A stretch of 64,000 bases of DNA from JAGVIE01 sp964520905 (GTDB lineage Bacteria > Bacteroidota > Ignavibacteria > UBA10030 > SZUA-254). The DNA is taken from the NCBI GenBank assembly GCA_964520905.1, contig CAZFQL010000004.1:124001-188000 (forward strand), read 5' to 3'. Made by a program: the position numbers and the translations under genes. Positions 43,593 to 51,173 of this stretch are shown here, piece after piece (the stretch's first letter is position 1; every line of letters begins with the position of its first letter). The notes below the pieces were generated by a model. It had not been told where the DNA came from. It saw nothing but the letters and a program-made list of their open reading frames with translations, and searched no databases.

Positions 43593-45064
43593 AAATTAAT
43601 TTTCTTTCTTTGTTGTTTTATCTCGATTTTTCTTATAGTCAAATATAGCGCAATACCGACAATTGATATAATCAACGTTGCTATGCCCAAGCCCCACCGC
43701 CTAAAATAGTATTCATCAATAGCATGTTGAGCTTCACCGGCAACAAAAGATGCGGTCGATAATCCATTCATCGCAGCTTTAGTAAATTTTTCATCATTGA
43801 ATGAGTGCACCATCGTGCGTGTTTGCAATCGTGCCTGATGAATATCGCGGAGTTTATATTTCGCCTCTGAAATTTCCATTCCTTTTTGTTCTGCATCGGT
43901 TACAAGAGCGCCCGCGTAGTTTTCCGACGATTCCAAGCTATCCGTCAGATGCCTCATCGCTTTTGCAATAACATATCCTTTTGGATTTTGGTTCTCGCTA
44001 TGGCACCGACTGCAAACTGCTTCGGGTGTTGCACCAAGAAGTTTTTCGGTTGCTGCGATAATTTCGTGATTGCTGTGGCAGGTTTCGCATTCGGGCAGTT
44101 TCTTCTCGTCGAAAACTTTTTTATGCGGACTGGAAGAAAATAATTCTGCATTTAATGCATGGCACGTTCCGCAGACCTTCGATATCGATTCAACGCCGGG
44201 CGGCGTTGCGCCGTGATTTCCATGACAATCGTTGCACGCAGGGGCGGCAACATCGCGCTTTTGAAGCAGCGCTATTCCGTGGACGCTTTTCGAAAATTTT
44301 TCATATTGATCTATAGGAATATTATATTCCTTCATATAGTCTGAGTTGCTGTGGCAGTGCGAGCACGTGGATGGTATGTTAACAGCATACACGGATGATT
44401 TAACGTCATTCGCCGAGCGTATATCATGACCGCCATGACAGCTTGCACACTCGGCAGTTTTAGGATCCCCCTTGGAATTCCGCATTCCGTGAACGCTTGT
44501 CTTGTATTTCTCCAATTGATCAACCCGTATCGATGGATTATATGTCCGCATGTATGCCGGATCAGCGTGACATTTTGTACAGGTCTTGACTGCATTCAAT
44601 GGATAAACAGGCGATGCTGGATTTTTCACGGATACGATATTATGAACGCTATGGCATGTAATACACTGAACGATGTGTTCGCTGCCGGCGAGTGAAGATT
44701 TTCCATGAACACTCGTTTGAAGCAACTGCCATTGGTTGGTTGGGAGCGCGGAGCCAAGTTCCTTCATTTTATCCGGGTTCGCATGGCAATTGGCGCACAC
44801 CTTCGAGATGTCATCTCCTTTTGGCACTCCGATGAAACCCGCTTCTTTGCTCATTGCCTGTTCCATATCCTCAGAGTTTTGATTTCCGCCATGACATCCT
44901 GCGCAGGATATTCCTTTTGATGAATGAATATCGTGTGAGTAAAGAGATGAAGGTTTATCGCCTAATCCTTTATGGCAAGAAAAACACTTATCACCGGCAT
45001 AGGAGACTCCATTGCTAAGTGCGGGGAGAAGAAATGAAAGCAAAAATAACATTACTCGTTTCAT
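43589..45064 (-). CDS. Membrane-anchored 11-heme c-type cytochrome
   Basis: A signal peptide (MKRVMLFLLSFLLPALSN) is followed by eleven CXXCH sites (KCFSCH, SCAGCH, VCANCH, QCITCHSVH, TCTKCH, ECASCHGGH, TCSHCH, ACNDCHGNH, VCGTCH, ECETCHSNH, VCSRCH), a helical linker and one C-terminal membrane helix (about 462-484). A GTG three codons earlier is possible, but AGGGTGG stands at the right distance from this ATG. It starts next to the stop of cytochrome b and probably replaces cytochrome c1 in a Rieske/cytochrome b complex. Confidence 0.85.
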   Translation of the reverse strand: MKRVMLFLLSFLLPALSNGVSYAGDKCFSCHKGLGDKPSSLYSHDIHSSKGISCAGCHGGNQNSEDMEQAMSKEAGFIGVPKGDDISKVCANCHANPDKMKELGSALPTNQWQLLQTSVHGKSSLAGSEHIVQCITCHSVHNIVSVKNPASPVYPLNAVKTCTKCHADPAYMRTYNPSIRVDQLEKYKTSVHGMRNSKGDPKTAECASCHGGHDIRSANDVKSSVYAVNIPSTCSHCHSNSDYMKEYNIPIDQYEKFSKSVHGIALLQKRDVAAPACNDCHGNHGATPPGVESISKVCGTCHALNAELFSSSPHKKVFDEKKLPECETCHSNHEIIAATEKLLGATPEAVCSRCHSENQNPKGYVIAKAMRHLTDSLESSENYAGALVTDAEQKGMEISEAKYKLRDIHQARLQTRTMVHSFNDEKFTKAAMNGLSTASFVAGEAQHAIDEYYFRRWGLGIATLIISIVGIALYLTIRKIEIKQQRKKINL

Positions 45065-46140
45065 AGCAACCACCCTATAATAGTGAAGAAAATAATGTAG
45101 AGAACGGCAAATAACCCGATATAGTTAATAAAACGATTTTGTTCTCCGCGATTACTTTTCTTGTCCCAGAAAGGAACAAGCATCCACAATAGACCGGCGA
45201 AACTGAAAAGCAGGACGCCAAAAACTTCACCGTCGATAACAAGCAATTTGGCGGGTATATATTTCAATGTCTGGAACATGAAAAGAAAATACCATTCCGG
45301 TTTGATGCCGGCAGGCGCCGAGGCGAACGGATCGGCTTTCTTACCCAATTCCCATGGGAAAAATACCGCAAGAATGGCAAGAAGATTTAACACGACAAGC
45401 CAAAAAAGTAAATCTCTCAATAGAAAGTTCGGGAAGAACGGCATTGTTTTCAGCCCGGACTTGGAATTTGCCTCCAGTCCTAATGGCTCGCTCATTCCCT
45501 GACGTTGTACGAGAACTAAATGGATTCCAAGGACGACGGTGAAGATGCCCGGTAGAACAGCAACATGAAAACCAAAAAACCGGGAAAGGGTCGCTCCGTT
45601 TACTTCTTCACTGCCGCGAAGAAATATCATTAGCGGCTTACCGATGAAAGGAATAACGCCGGCAATATCGGTGCCCACCTTGGTTGCAAAGAATGCAAGT
45701 TCATTCCAGGGAAGCAGATACCCGCTGAAACCGAAACCCAGCGCCAGAAAAAACATCAACATGCCGGTAATCCACGTCATCTCGCGCGGTTTACGATATG
45801 CCTTTTCAAAAAAAACGCTGAACATATGAATCATAGCAGTCAGAATAAACAGATTTGCTGTCCAGCTATGTATCGAACGTATCAGCCATCCAAAATTCAC
45901 TTTAGACATGATGTACTGGATACTTTCAAAAGCAAATTCCTCACCGCTTTTATAATAGAGAAGCAGCAAAATGCCTGTTACTACCTGTATGATAAAAAGG
46001 AAAAGCGATACGCCGCCAAAATAATACCAAATCGAATGGCTGTGTACCGGGACGTATTTTTTACCCATGAATTGAATGAGGTTCTGAAGCTGAACGCGTT
46101 CATCAAGCCAAGAGTAGAATTTATTCCAAGCCGATTTCAT
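45061..46140 (-). CDS. Cytochrome b of a bc/b6f-type complex
   Basis: About eight membrane helices. Heme-ligating His pairs are IHSWTANLFILTAMIH (H-x13-H) and FHVAVLPGIFTVVLGIH (H-x14-H, the b6f-like spacing). The quinol-site motif is PEWYFLF, in GIKPEWYFLFMFQTLKY. Both the N-terminal four-helix part and the C-terminal part are present in one 359-residue chain. It follows the Rieske gene by 21 nt and ends inside the first codons of the 11-heme gene. It oxidises menaquinol and bifurcates electrons between Rieske and b hemes. Confidence 0.9.
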   Translation of the reverse strand: MKSAWNKFYSWLDERVQLQNLIQFMGKKYVPVHSHSIWYYFGGVSLFLFIIQVVTGILLLLYYKSGEEFAFESIQYIMSKVNFGWLIRSIHSWTANLFILTAMIHMFSVFFEKAYRKPREMTWITGMLMFFLALGFGFSGYLLPWNELAFFATKVGTDIAGVIPFIGKPLMIFLRGSEEVNGATLSRFFGFHVAVLPGIFTVVLGIHLVLVQRQGMSEPLGLEANSKSGLKTMPFFPNFLLRDLLFWLVVLNLLAILAVFFPWELGKKADPFASAPAGIKPEWYFLFMFQTLKYIPAKLLVIDGEVFGVLLFSFAGLLWMLVPFWDKKSNRGEQNRFINYIGLFAVLYIIFFTIIGWLL

Positions 46141-46161
46141 ATTGACACCACAAAATTGGAT

Positions 46162-46620
46162 TTAAACATTTTTTGAGACGAAGATATTGTCACCTTGAAC
46201 TACTACTTTATACTCGTTCAATGGTCGGGGCGGGGGACCGGAAACATTACGGCCATTCAAATCATACTTGCCGTTATGGCATGCACACCATATCATTCCG
46301 AAGTCTTTGCGGTATTGCACCGTACAATCAAGATGAGTGCACGTTGCAGAAAATGCGCGCAGGTCGCCGCTTTCTGTTCGGAGAAGCAAAACAGGCTTAG
46401 TTCCAAACTTTACTATCGTACCACTGTTCTTTTCGATATCCTTTAGCTTTCCAACTTTTACGCTTGAAACTTCGACCTCGCCTTGCTTGGGTGGCTTCAG
46501 AAAAGCAAAGATCGGATAAAGAATCGAACCAACAAGAGCGACGATACCTCCAGAGAGTATAATCTTAAGAAAATTTCGCTTGCTCTGTTCCGGTTGAGTT
46601 AATATCTCTTTGTTCATCAT
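46162..46620 (-). CDS. Rieske iron-sulfur protein
   Basis: An N-terminal membrane anchor (about 18-40, IILSGGIVALVGSILYPIFA) is followed by the Rieske fold, with cluster ligands in CTHLDCTVQY (Cys, His) and WCACHNGKYD (Cys, His), the bridging cysteines present, and the Pro loop GPPPRPL. Length (152) is normal. It passes one quinol electron from cytochrome b to a c-type acceptor, here presumably one of the adjacent multiheme proteins as no cytochrome c1 is seen. Confidence 0.92.
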   Translation of the reverse strand: MMNKEILTQPEQSKRNFLKIILSGGIVALVGSILYPIFAFLKPPKQGEVEVSSVKVGKLKDIEKNSGTIVKFGTKPVLLLRTESGDLRAFSATCTHLDCTVQYRKDFGMIWCACHNGKYDLNGRNVSGPPPRPLNEYKVVVQGDNIFVSKNV

Positions 46621-46629
46621 GAATGTTTC

Positions 46630-46698
46630 CTAATCTGATACAGTTTCAAGGTCACTGACCGGGGCGGGTTCCAGTACTTTGAGCAGAAATTTTTTCAT
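46630..46698 (-). CDS. Possible 22-residue peptide between the NapC-like and Rieske genes
   Basis: ATG at 46698, stop TAG at 46632-46630. The peptide is MKKFLLKVLE followed by PAPVSDLETVSD. GGTGGGTGAT before the ATG can act as a ribosome site, and the frame fills most of the 103-nt gap between two operon genes. It is amphipathic with an acidic end. Too short to assign to a family; it may be a small subunit of the Rieske/b complex or a chance frame. Confidence 0.35.
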   Translation of the reverse strand: MKKFLLKVLEPAPVSDLETVSD

Positions 46699-46723
46699 TT
46701 ATCACCCACCGAAATCGTTACGG

Positions 46724-48217
46724 TTATTTTGGATTATGACAATCACTACAATTCGTTTCTTTCCAGGCATCGCCTACATCAACGGGATGTTTGTAATCGA
46801 TGCCGCTGAGCGACAGTCGAAGTGTATCCTGTTCGAATTGCTGAGCTAATATTGTATGACAAACATTACAATCTTTTGAAAGAACTTTCCCATCATCACT
46901 GACATGTTTGCCGTCGTGACATCGGAAACATCCCAGATAATACAGATGTCCAATGTTGTTGTTGAAGTTTTTCCAGTTAACTTTCATCTCGGGAAAGTAA
47001 TTGCGGTTGTAAATTTTTTGCACTTCGACAATAGCGCTGTCGATTTTTACTTTCTTTGATGATGCAATATCCGGGTAGTTCTGCTGATAGTATTCATTTA
47101 TGACGAGCTTAATGCTGTCAAGTGCGCTTTGCCTGCCGATATATGGATTTTCCAGTGCATTCACCGAGATACTTTTAATGTTGGGAAGTTTTGGATCAAT
47201 CCATCCAAGCGACATGATGTGATTAACAGAGCGCGCCGGTGGATGATAAATATGTGTCGGACGGTTATGGCAATCAATGCAATCCATCCTTCGAACTATA
47301 GATTTCTTAAGAGAGTCGTCGCTTATTGTAATATCGGTACTCCGATAAATTGTTTCCTTACCGTCCGGAGTTTTGGAGCGCACCCAGGGTATAACCTGAC
47401 GTTGCGTATCAAGCGCGGCATATGAAACCTCGTGTGCAATATTCATGTGCCAATGAATACCCGACGTTGGTCCGGCTTCGAGATTGCCGCCGCCAATTTT
47501 CATTAAGAGATTAAGCGTCCACTTGGTGTTATGTTCATCAGATGTGTAATAAGTGTTGACGTGCTGTTTTTCACTGAAGAAGTGTTTGGGCCAATGACAT
47601 TGTTCACATGTTTCTTGCGCAGGACGTAGATTTTCGATAGGCGTGGGAATGGGTTTTGGATATTTATTGAACAGCACAGCATACACCTGATAACTGCCGG
47701 AGATTTTTGCCCGCACAAACCAGTCGGCGCCCGACCCGATGTGGCATTGTACACAACCAACGCGAGCATGAGGTGAGTATTGATATGCGGTGTACTCAGG
47801 CTCCATAACCTTGTGACATATTTCGCCGCAAAATTGATCTGAATCTGTGTACTCATACGCTTTGAAACTGCCGAATGCCGAGAAAGCCAATAAGACGATG
47901 GCTCCGATTGAGAAAAGAGTAAATGCGGCGCGATGATGGGGGTTATTCAGATCGATCTTTGGAAGATGAAGACCGTGAGGTTTCCCCAGGCGTTCTCTTC
48001 GATGTTCACGAATAATTCCAAAAGCAATTAGGAGTATTCCAACAAAGAGAACCATGGGAAGAATAACAAAAGTGAGGATTCCCATGTAGGGTTTCGATTG
48101 TGTAGCGAACATTTCCAGAATAATCAGGAATACAATCAATGCCAGGCTCACGCCGGCAACAGCCGCACCTAAAAGTGTAACCAGGTTATAAAAAGATGGG
48201 GGAAATATTCTCTTCAT
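46724..48217 (-). CDS. NapC/NrfH-like multiheme membrane cytochrome
   Basis: Two N-terminal membrane helices (about 15-38 and 46-68) and a third at about 92-112 precede a periplasmic heme domain. It has CX3CH (FCGEICH) plus six CXXCH sites (GCVQCHIG, TCEQCHWPKH, DCIDCHNRPTH, GCFRCHDG, DCNVCHTI, NCSDCHNPK), so up to seven hemes. The segment MEPEYTAYQYSPHARVGCVQ and CHWPKHF are typical of NapC/NirT quinol dehydrogenases. It lies just upstream of the Rieske and cytochrome b genes and may be the c-type electron acceptor or a second quinol entry. Confidence 0.82.
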   Translation of the reverse strand: MKRIFPPSFYNLVTLLGAAVAGVSLALIVFLIILEMFATQSKPYMGILTFVILPMVLFVGILLIAFGIIREHRRERLGKPHGLHLPKIDLNNPHHRAAFTLFSIGAIVLLAFSAFGSFKAYEYTDSDQFCGEICHKVMEPEYTAYQYSPHARVGCVQCHIGSGADWFVRAKISGSYQVYAVLFNKYPKPIPTPIENLRPAQETCEQCHWPKHFFSEKQHVNTYYTSDEHNTKWTLNLLMKIGGGNLEAGPTSGIHWHMNIAHEVSYAALDTQRQVIPWVRSKTPDGKETIYRSTDITISDDSLKKSIVRRMDCIDCHNRPTHIYHPPARSVNHIMSLGWIDPKLPNIKSISVNALENPYIGRQSALDSIKLVINEYYQQNYPDIASSKKVKIDSAIVEVQKIYNRNYFPEMKVNWKNFNNNIGHLYYLGCFRCHDGKHVSDDGKVLSKDCNVCHTILAQQFEQDTLRLSLSGIDYKHPVDVGDAWKETNCSDCHNPK

Positions 48218-48327
48218 GGAATCGATCTTCTCGCTTTATTTATTGATCTCCGAAAAATCGCCTTGTATTTTGCTAATTCAAAGCCATATTCAGACCTTAT
48301 GGTACTAAATATAAGAAAAATTTTGAT

Positions 48328-49179
48328 TTAACGGTATGCAAATATCATTGCATAAACGATCCATACGATTATGCTGAAACCTACTGAGAGCGCGATCCAC
48401 CCGAAAATTTTAACGGAACGTATAACTATCGGTTGATATGGTTCAACAAGATTTTCTTCGAGTTTGCCTTTTTCCAGGAGTTCTTTATATTCTCCGGGTT
48501 TATCCTGTTTGAATTCCTCGAGCGTCATTCTTCCGGTGAAGATAACAATGTCCATAGGAAATTTCTCCGGTCGCAGATGCGTGTTAAAGAAGTGGACGGT
48601 AAAAATAAATCCGACGGCAAGTAACGCTTCATCACTGTGGATAATTGTTGCCACATTAATCAATTCTCCTGGTAATACCAACGTAAAGATTTCTGGAAAC
48701 CAGAGCATCAATCCGGTCGAGCCGATAACGAATACACCCCAAAAAACAGCAAAATAATCAAATTTTTCCCAATAAGTCCACCTGCCATATTGCGGTCGCG
48801 GACCTAAATTGAGAAACCACTTCAAACTCCCGATGAAATCATGCAAATCTTTTTTTGTGAATAGCATTGTGTTCGGACCGAAGAAGAGATTTTTCCAAGA
48901 ACCGAATTCTGTACGCTTACGCCGAAAAAGATCGTACACATGTGTAAAAAAAATACCGAACATAACTATGGCTGCGAAGCGATGAATTGTTCCAGCCGAC
49001 TCAAATCCGCCGAGTATGCGTGACAGAAATACTGCCCATCCCGTGTAGGAGAATTTGAGCGTCATTCCGGTAAGCGCTAAGCTCATGAAACTGACGATCA
49101 TCAGAATATGAAGAATGCGGTTCAGACGTGAGAAACGGAGAAATTCTTTTTCGCCGGCGCTAGTTGTTGCTATTTCCAT
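48328..49179 (-). CDS. Diheme cytochrome b (FdnI/thiosulfate-reductase gamma type)
   Basis: Four membrane helices with candidate heme His residues: LNRILHILMIVSF, GTIHRFAAIVMFGIFFTHVY and IIHSDEALLAVGFIFTVHFFNTHL. It resembles the gamma subunits of formate dehydrogenase-type quinone-reactive cytochromes b. The same sequence plan forms the C-terminal domain of the fusion at 51174-53342 (TGxxLK, IHRxAGV, GRFxYxEK, TIHxxEA), so this is its unfused paralogue. It overlaps the 19-heme gene by 20 nt; the two probably form a membrane quinol:cytochrome module. Confidence 0.82.
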   Translation of the reverse strand: MEIATTSAGEKEFLRFSRLNRILHILMIVSFMSLALTGMTLKFSYTGWAVFLSRILGGFESAGTIHRFAAIVMFGIFFTHVYDLFRRKRTEFGSWKNLFFGPNTMLFTKKDLHDFIGSLKWFLNLGPRPQYGRWTYWEKFDYFAVFWGVFVIGSTGLMLWFPEIFTLVLPGELINVATIIHSDEALLAVGFIFTVHFFNTHLRPEKFPMDIVIFTGRMTLEEFKQDKPGEYKELLEKGKLEENLVEPYQPIVIRSVKIFGWIALSVGFSIIVWIVYAMIFAYR

Positions 49180-51166
49180 CTTTATCTTTCTCTTGTTTTT
49201 CTTGCGGCTCTTCTTTTTTCAGATGTGCCTTTTTAATCTCTCGTTGCATTTTTAATGCGCGCGGCAGCCAAAGCAGCGTATGAATCCCGCCTAAAATAAA
49301 TGTCCCGATCAAAAGCGATGTCATTCCCCAGAATGTCCAGAATAGAAACGGGTATTTTTTCGGATCATGATGAGTCGCATGAGTCAGGTAACCGGCGAAT
49401 CGTCTCGTCGCACCGCTATGACACTTCTGGCAAGTACCAACAACATTATCGTGGCTCAAACGTGACTTCGGATCGGAAATAGCGAGAATATCATGGGAAC
49501 CATGGCAATCGTAACACTTTGCAGTTTTTGTGTATCCAAGCTGAGAAACTTTTCCGTGGTAAGTATCAAAATACGTCTTGGCAATATCTTCATGGCATCT
49601 CCCGCACTTCTGCATGATGTCGAGCTTAAATCCGGTTTCATCTGCACGACGGATTGTATGGGCGCTATGGCAATCCGCACAAACAGGCAACGGCTTATCG
49701 GTCTTCCCAACTAATTTAGCATGGATGCTCTGTTCAAACTGTTCCTGCATACCATAATGACATTTACCGCAGGTAGCGGGAATATTTTTGGGATTGATAC
49801 TTGATGCTGTATCAGCATGAGGCAAGACGCTATGAGCAGTATGACAATTTGTGCACATCGCAGTTACAGTCAGACCGCTTTTCATCAAACCCTTACCGTG
49901 AATACTCTCATTATAATGTTCGATAATCTGATGTTCATCGCCGGTATAACGCGCAGCCGCTTTTCGTCCCTCGCGATGACATCTGGCACAAAGAATAGGG
50001 ACATTGGTAGCGAAAGTTGAAGACTTCGGATCCGATTTTCCCAATACTCCATGAGTACCGTGGCATTCTTTACATATCGGCGCATTCGTGTCATTCTTTG
50101 TCATCAATTGACCGTGGGTGCTCTTCAGGTATTGAGTTCCGATTTCAGCATGGCATGAAGCGCAGTCGACTTTTTTTGTGATCGTTTCACACGGACGGAT
50201 ATGGGATGCGTTGACTTCGGAATGACATTGACTGCATGATACGTTTATATGCCGGGATAATTTTACCTCGTTATAATTTACATATAATGATCGGCTGTCT
50301 TTAGAAGATTTGATTTCACTCTTACCATGACATCGCATACAGTCTTTATCTGCCATTCCCTGATCATAAAATACTTTCCTTACCTTGTGCGGCTGATGAC
50401 AGTCGATGCAGGCGGGGAGAACGTTTGCTTCTTTTTCCCACAGTTCACCCTTGATTACTTTCCGGTGCACCATCTCAATTTCAGCGTGACACTGGGTACA
50501 TGTTGTGGCAATGTTTTTTCGCGCGATAGATGAAGCCGGATCGGTGTGGCGTAAAATTGAATGCGCAGTATGGCATGACGCGCAATTGGGCGCAACGATT
50601 AAGCCTTTTTTAAGAAGCCCCTGTCCATGGATACTCTCTGAAAAATTTTCCAGTATATGATCTTGATGAATTGTCCGCTGTTTCTGTACGGGCGATCCTT
50701 CCTGGTGGCACTTTCCGCAAAGGAACGGAATCTTCAGGGGTGATATCGGCGAGCGTGGATTTTTTGCCGGCAGAATGTCGTGATTTCCGTGGCAGTCGTT
50801 ACAATGAGGAGCCAATGCGTCGCCCCGGCCTATCGCCTGCCCATGAAGAGATTTAGTATGAAGCTCTTGTTCCGCTGAATGGCAGGTTCCGCAATTGACC
50901 GGTTTCAAATCATCTTCATGGGGAAATTCTTTTCCCTCAAGATCGGCATGGCAGGAAATACAGGTCAACGAGCCATGGACAGCATCGGAAAAATTTTTCT
51001 CATTGACGAAAATGGAAATAGTTTTGCCTTTACGCGTGCCGGTTGCCGATTTATCTCCGTGGCAACCAAAACAGTCACTATTTTCTTGGGCAACTAACGA
51101 AGCGGCTGTGATTGTTAGAAAAAAGAGAATCCAGAAAAAGATTGTGCGATATATTTTTCGAAAAGA
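49160..51166 (-). CDS. 19-heme c-type cytochrome with C-terminal membrane helix
   Basis: A signal peptide (MSFRKIYRTIFFWILFF) is followed by nineteen CXXCH sites and a membrane helix near the C-terminus (about 610-640 of the longest frame), then a charged tail. The heme region contains an internal duplication. Blocks at about 105-285 and 350-525 share CHGxHxIL, the sequence ESIHGxGLxKxGL, and CHTAHS with a following HxDxASS. A frame extends 15 codons further upstream into the preceding gene; the ATG 8 nt after that gene's stop is preferred. It pairs with the cytochrome b at 48328. Probable quinol-linked periplasmic electron wire. Confidence 0.85.
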   Translation of the reverse strand, partial: SFRKIYRTIFFWILFFLTITAASLVAQENSDCFGCHGDKSATGTRKGKTISIFVNEKNFSDAVHGSLTCISCHADLEGKEFPHEDDLKPVNCGTCHSAEQELHTKSLHGQAIGRGDALAPHCNDCHGNHDILPAKNPRSPISPLKIPFLCGKCHQEGSPVQKQRTIHQDHILENFSESIHGQGLLKKGLIVAPNCASCHTAHSILRHTDPASSIARKNIATTCTQCHAEIEMVHRKVIKGELWEKEANVLPACIDCHQPHKVRKVFYDQGMADKDCMRCHGKSEIKSSKDSRSLYVNYNEVKLSRHINVSCSQCHSEVNASHIRPCETITKKVDCASCHAEIGTQYLKSTHGQLMTKNDTNAPICKECHGTHGVLGKSDPKSSTFATNVPILCARCHREGRKAAARYTGDEHQIIEHYNESIHGKGLMKSGLTVTAMCTNCHTAHSVLPHADTASSINPKNIPATCGKCHYGMQEQFEQSIHAKLVGKTDKPLPVCADCHSAHTIRRADETGFKLDIMQKCGRCHEDIAKTYFDTYHGKVSQLGYTKTAKCYDCHGSHDILAISDPKSRLSHDNVVGTCQKCHSGATRRFAGYLTHATHHDPKKYPFLFWTFWGMTSLLIGTFILGGIHTLLWLPRALKMQREIKKAHLKKEEPQEKQEKDKDGNSNN

Positions 51167-51173
51167 CATTATC

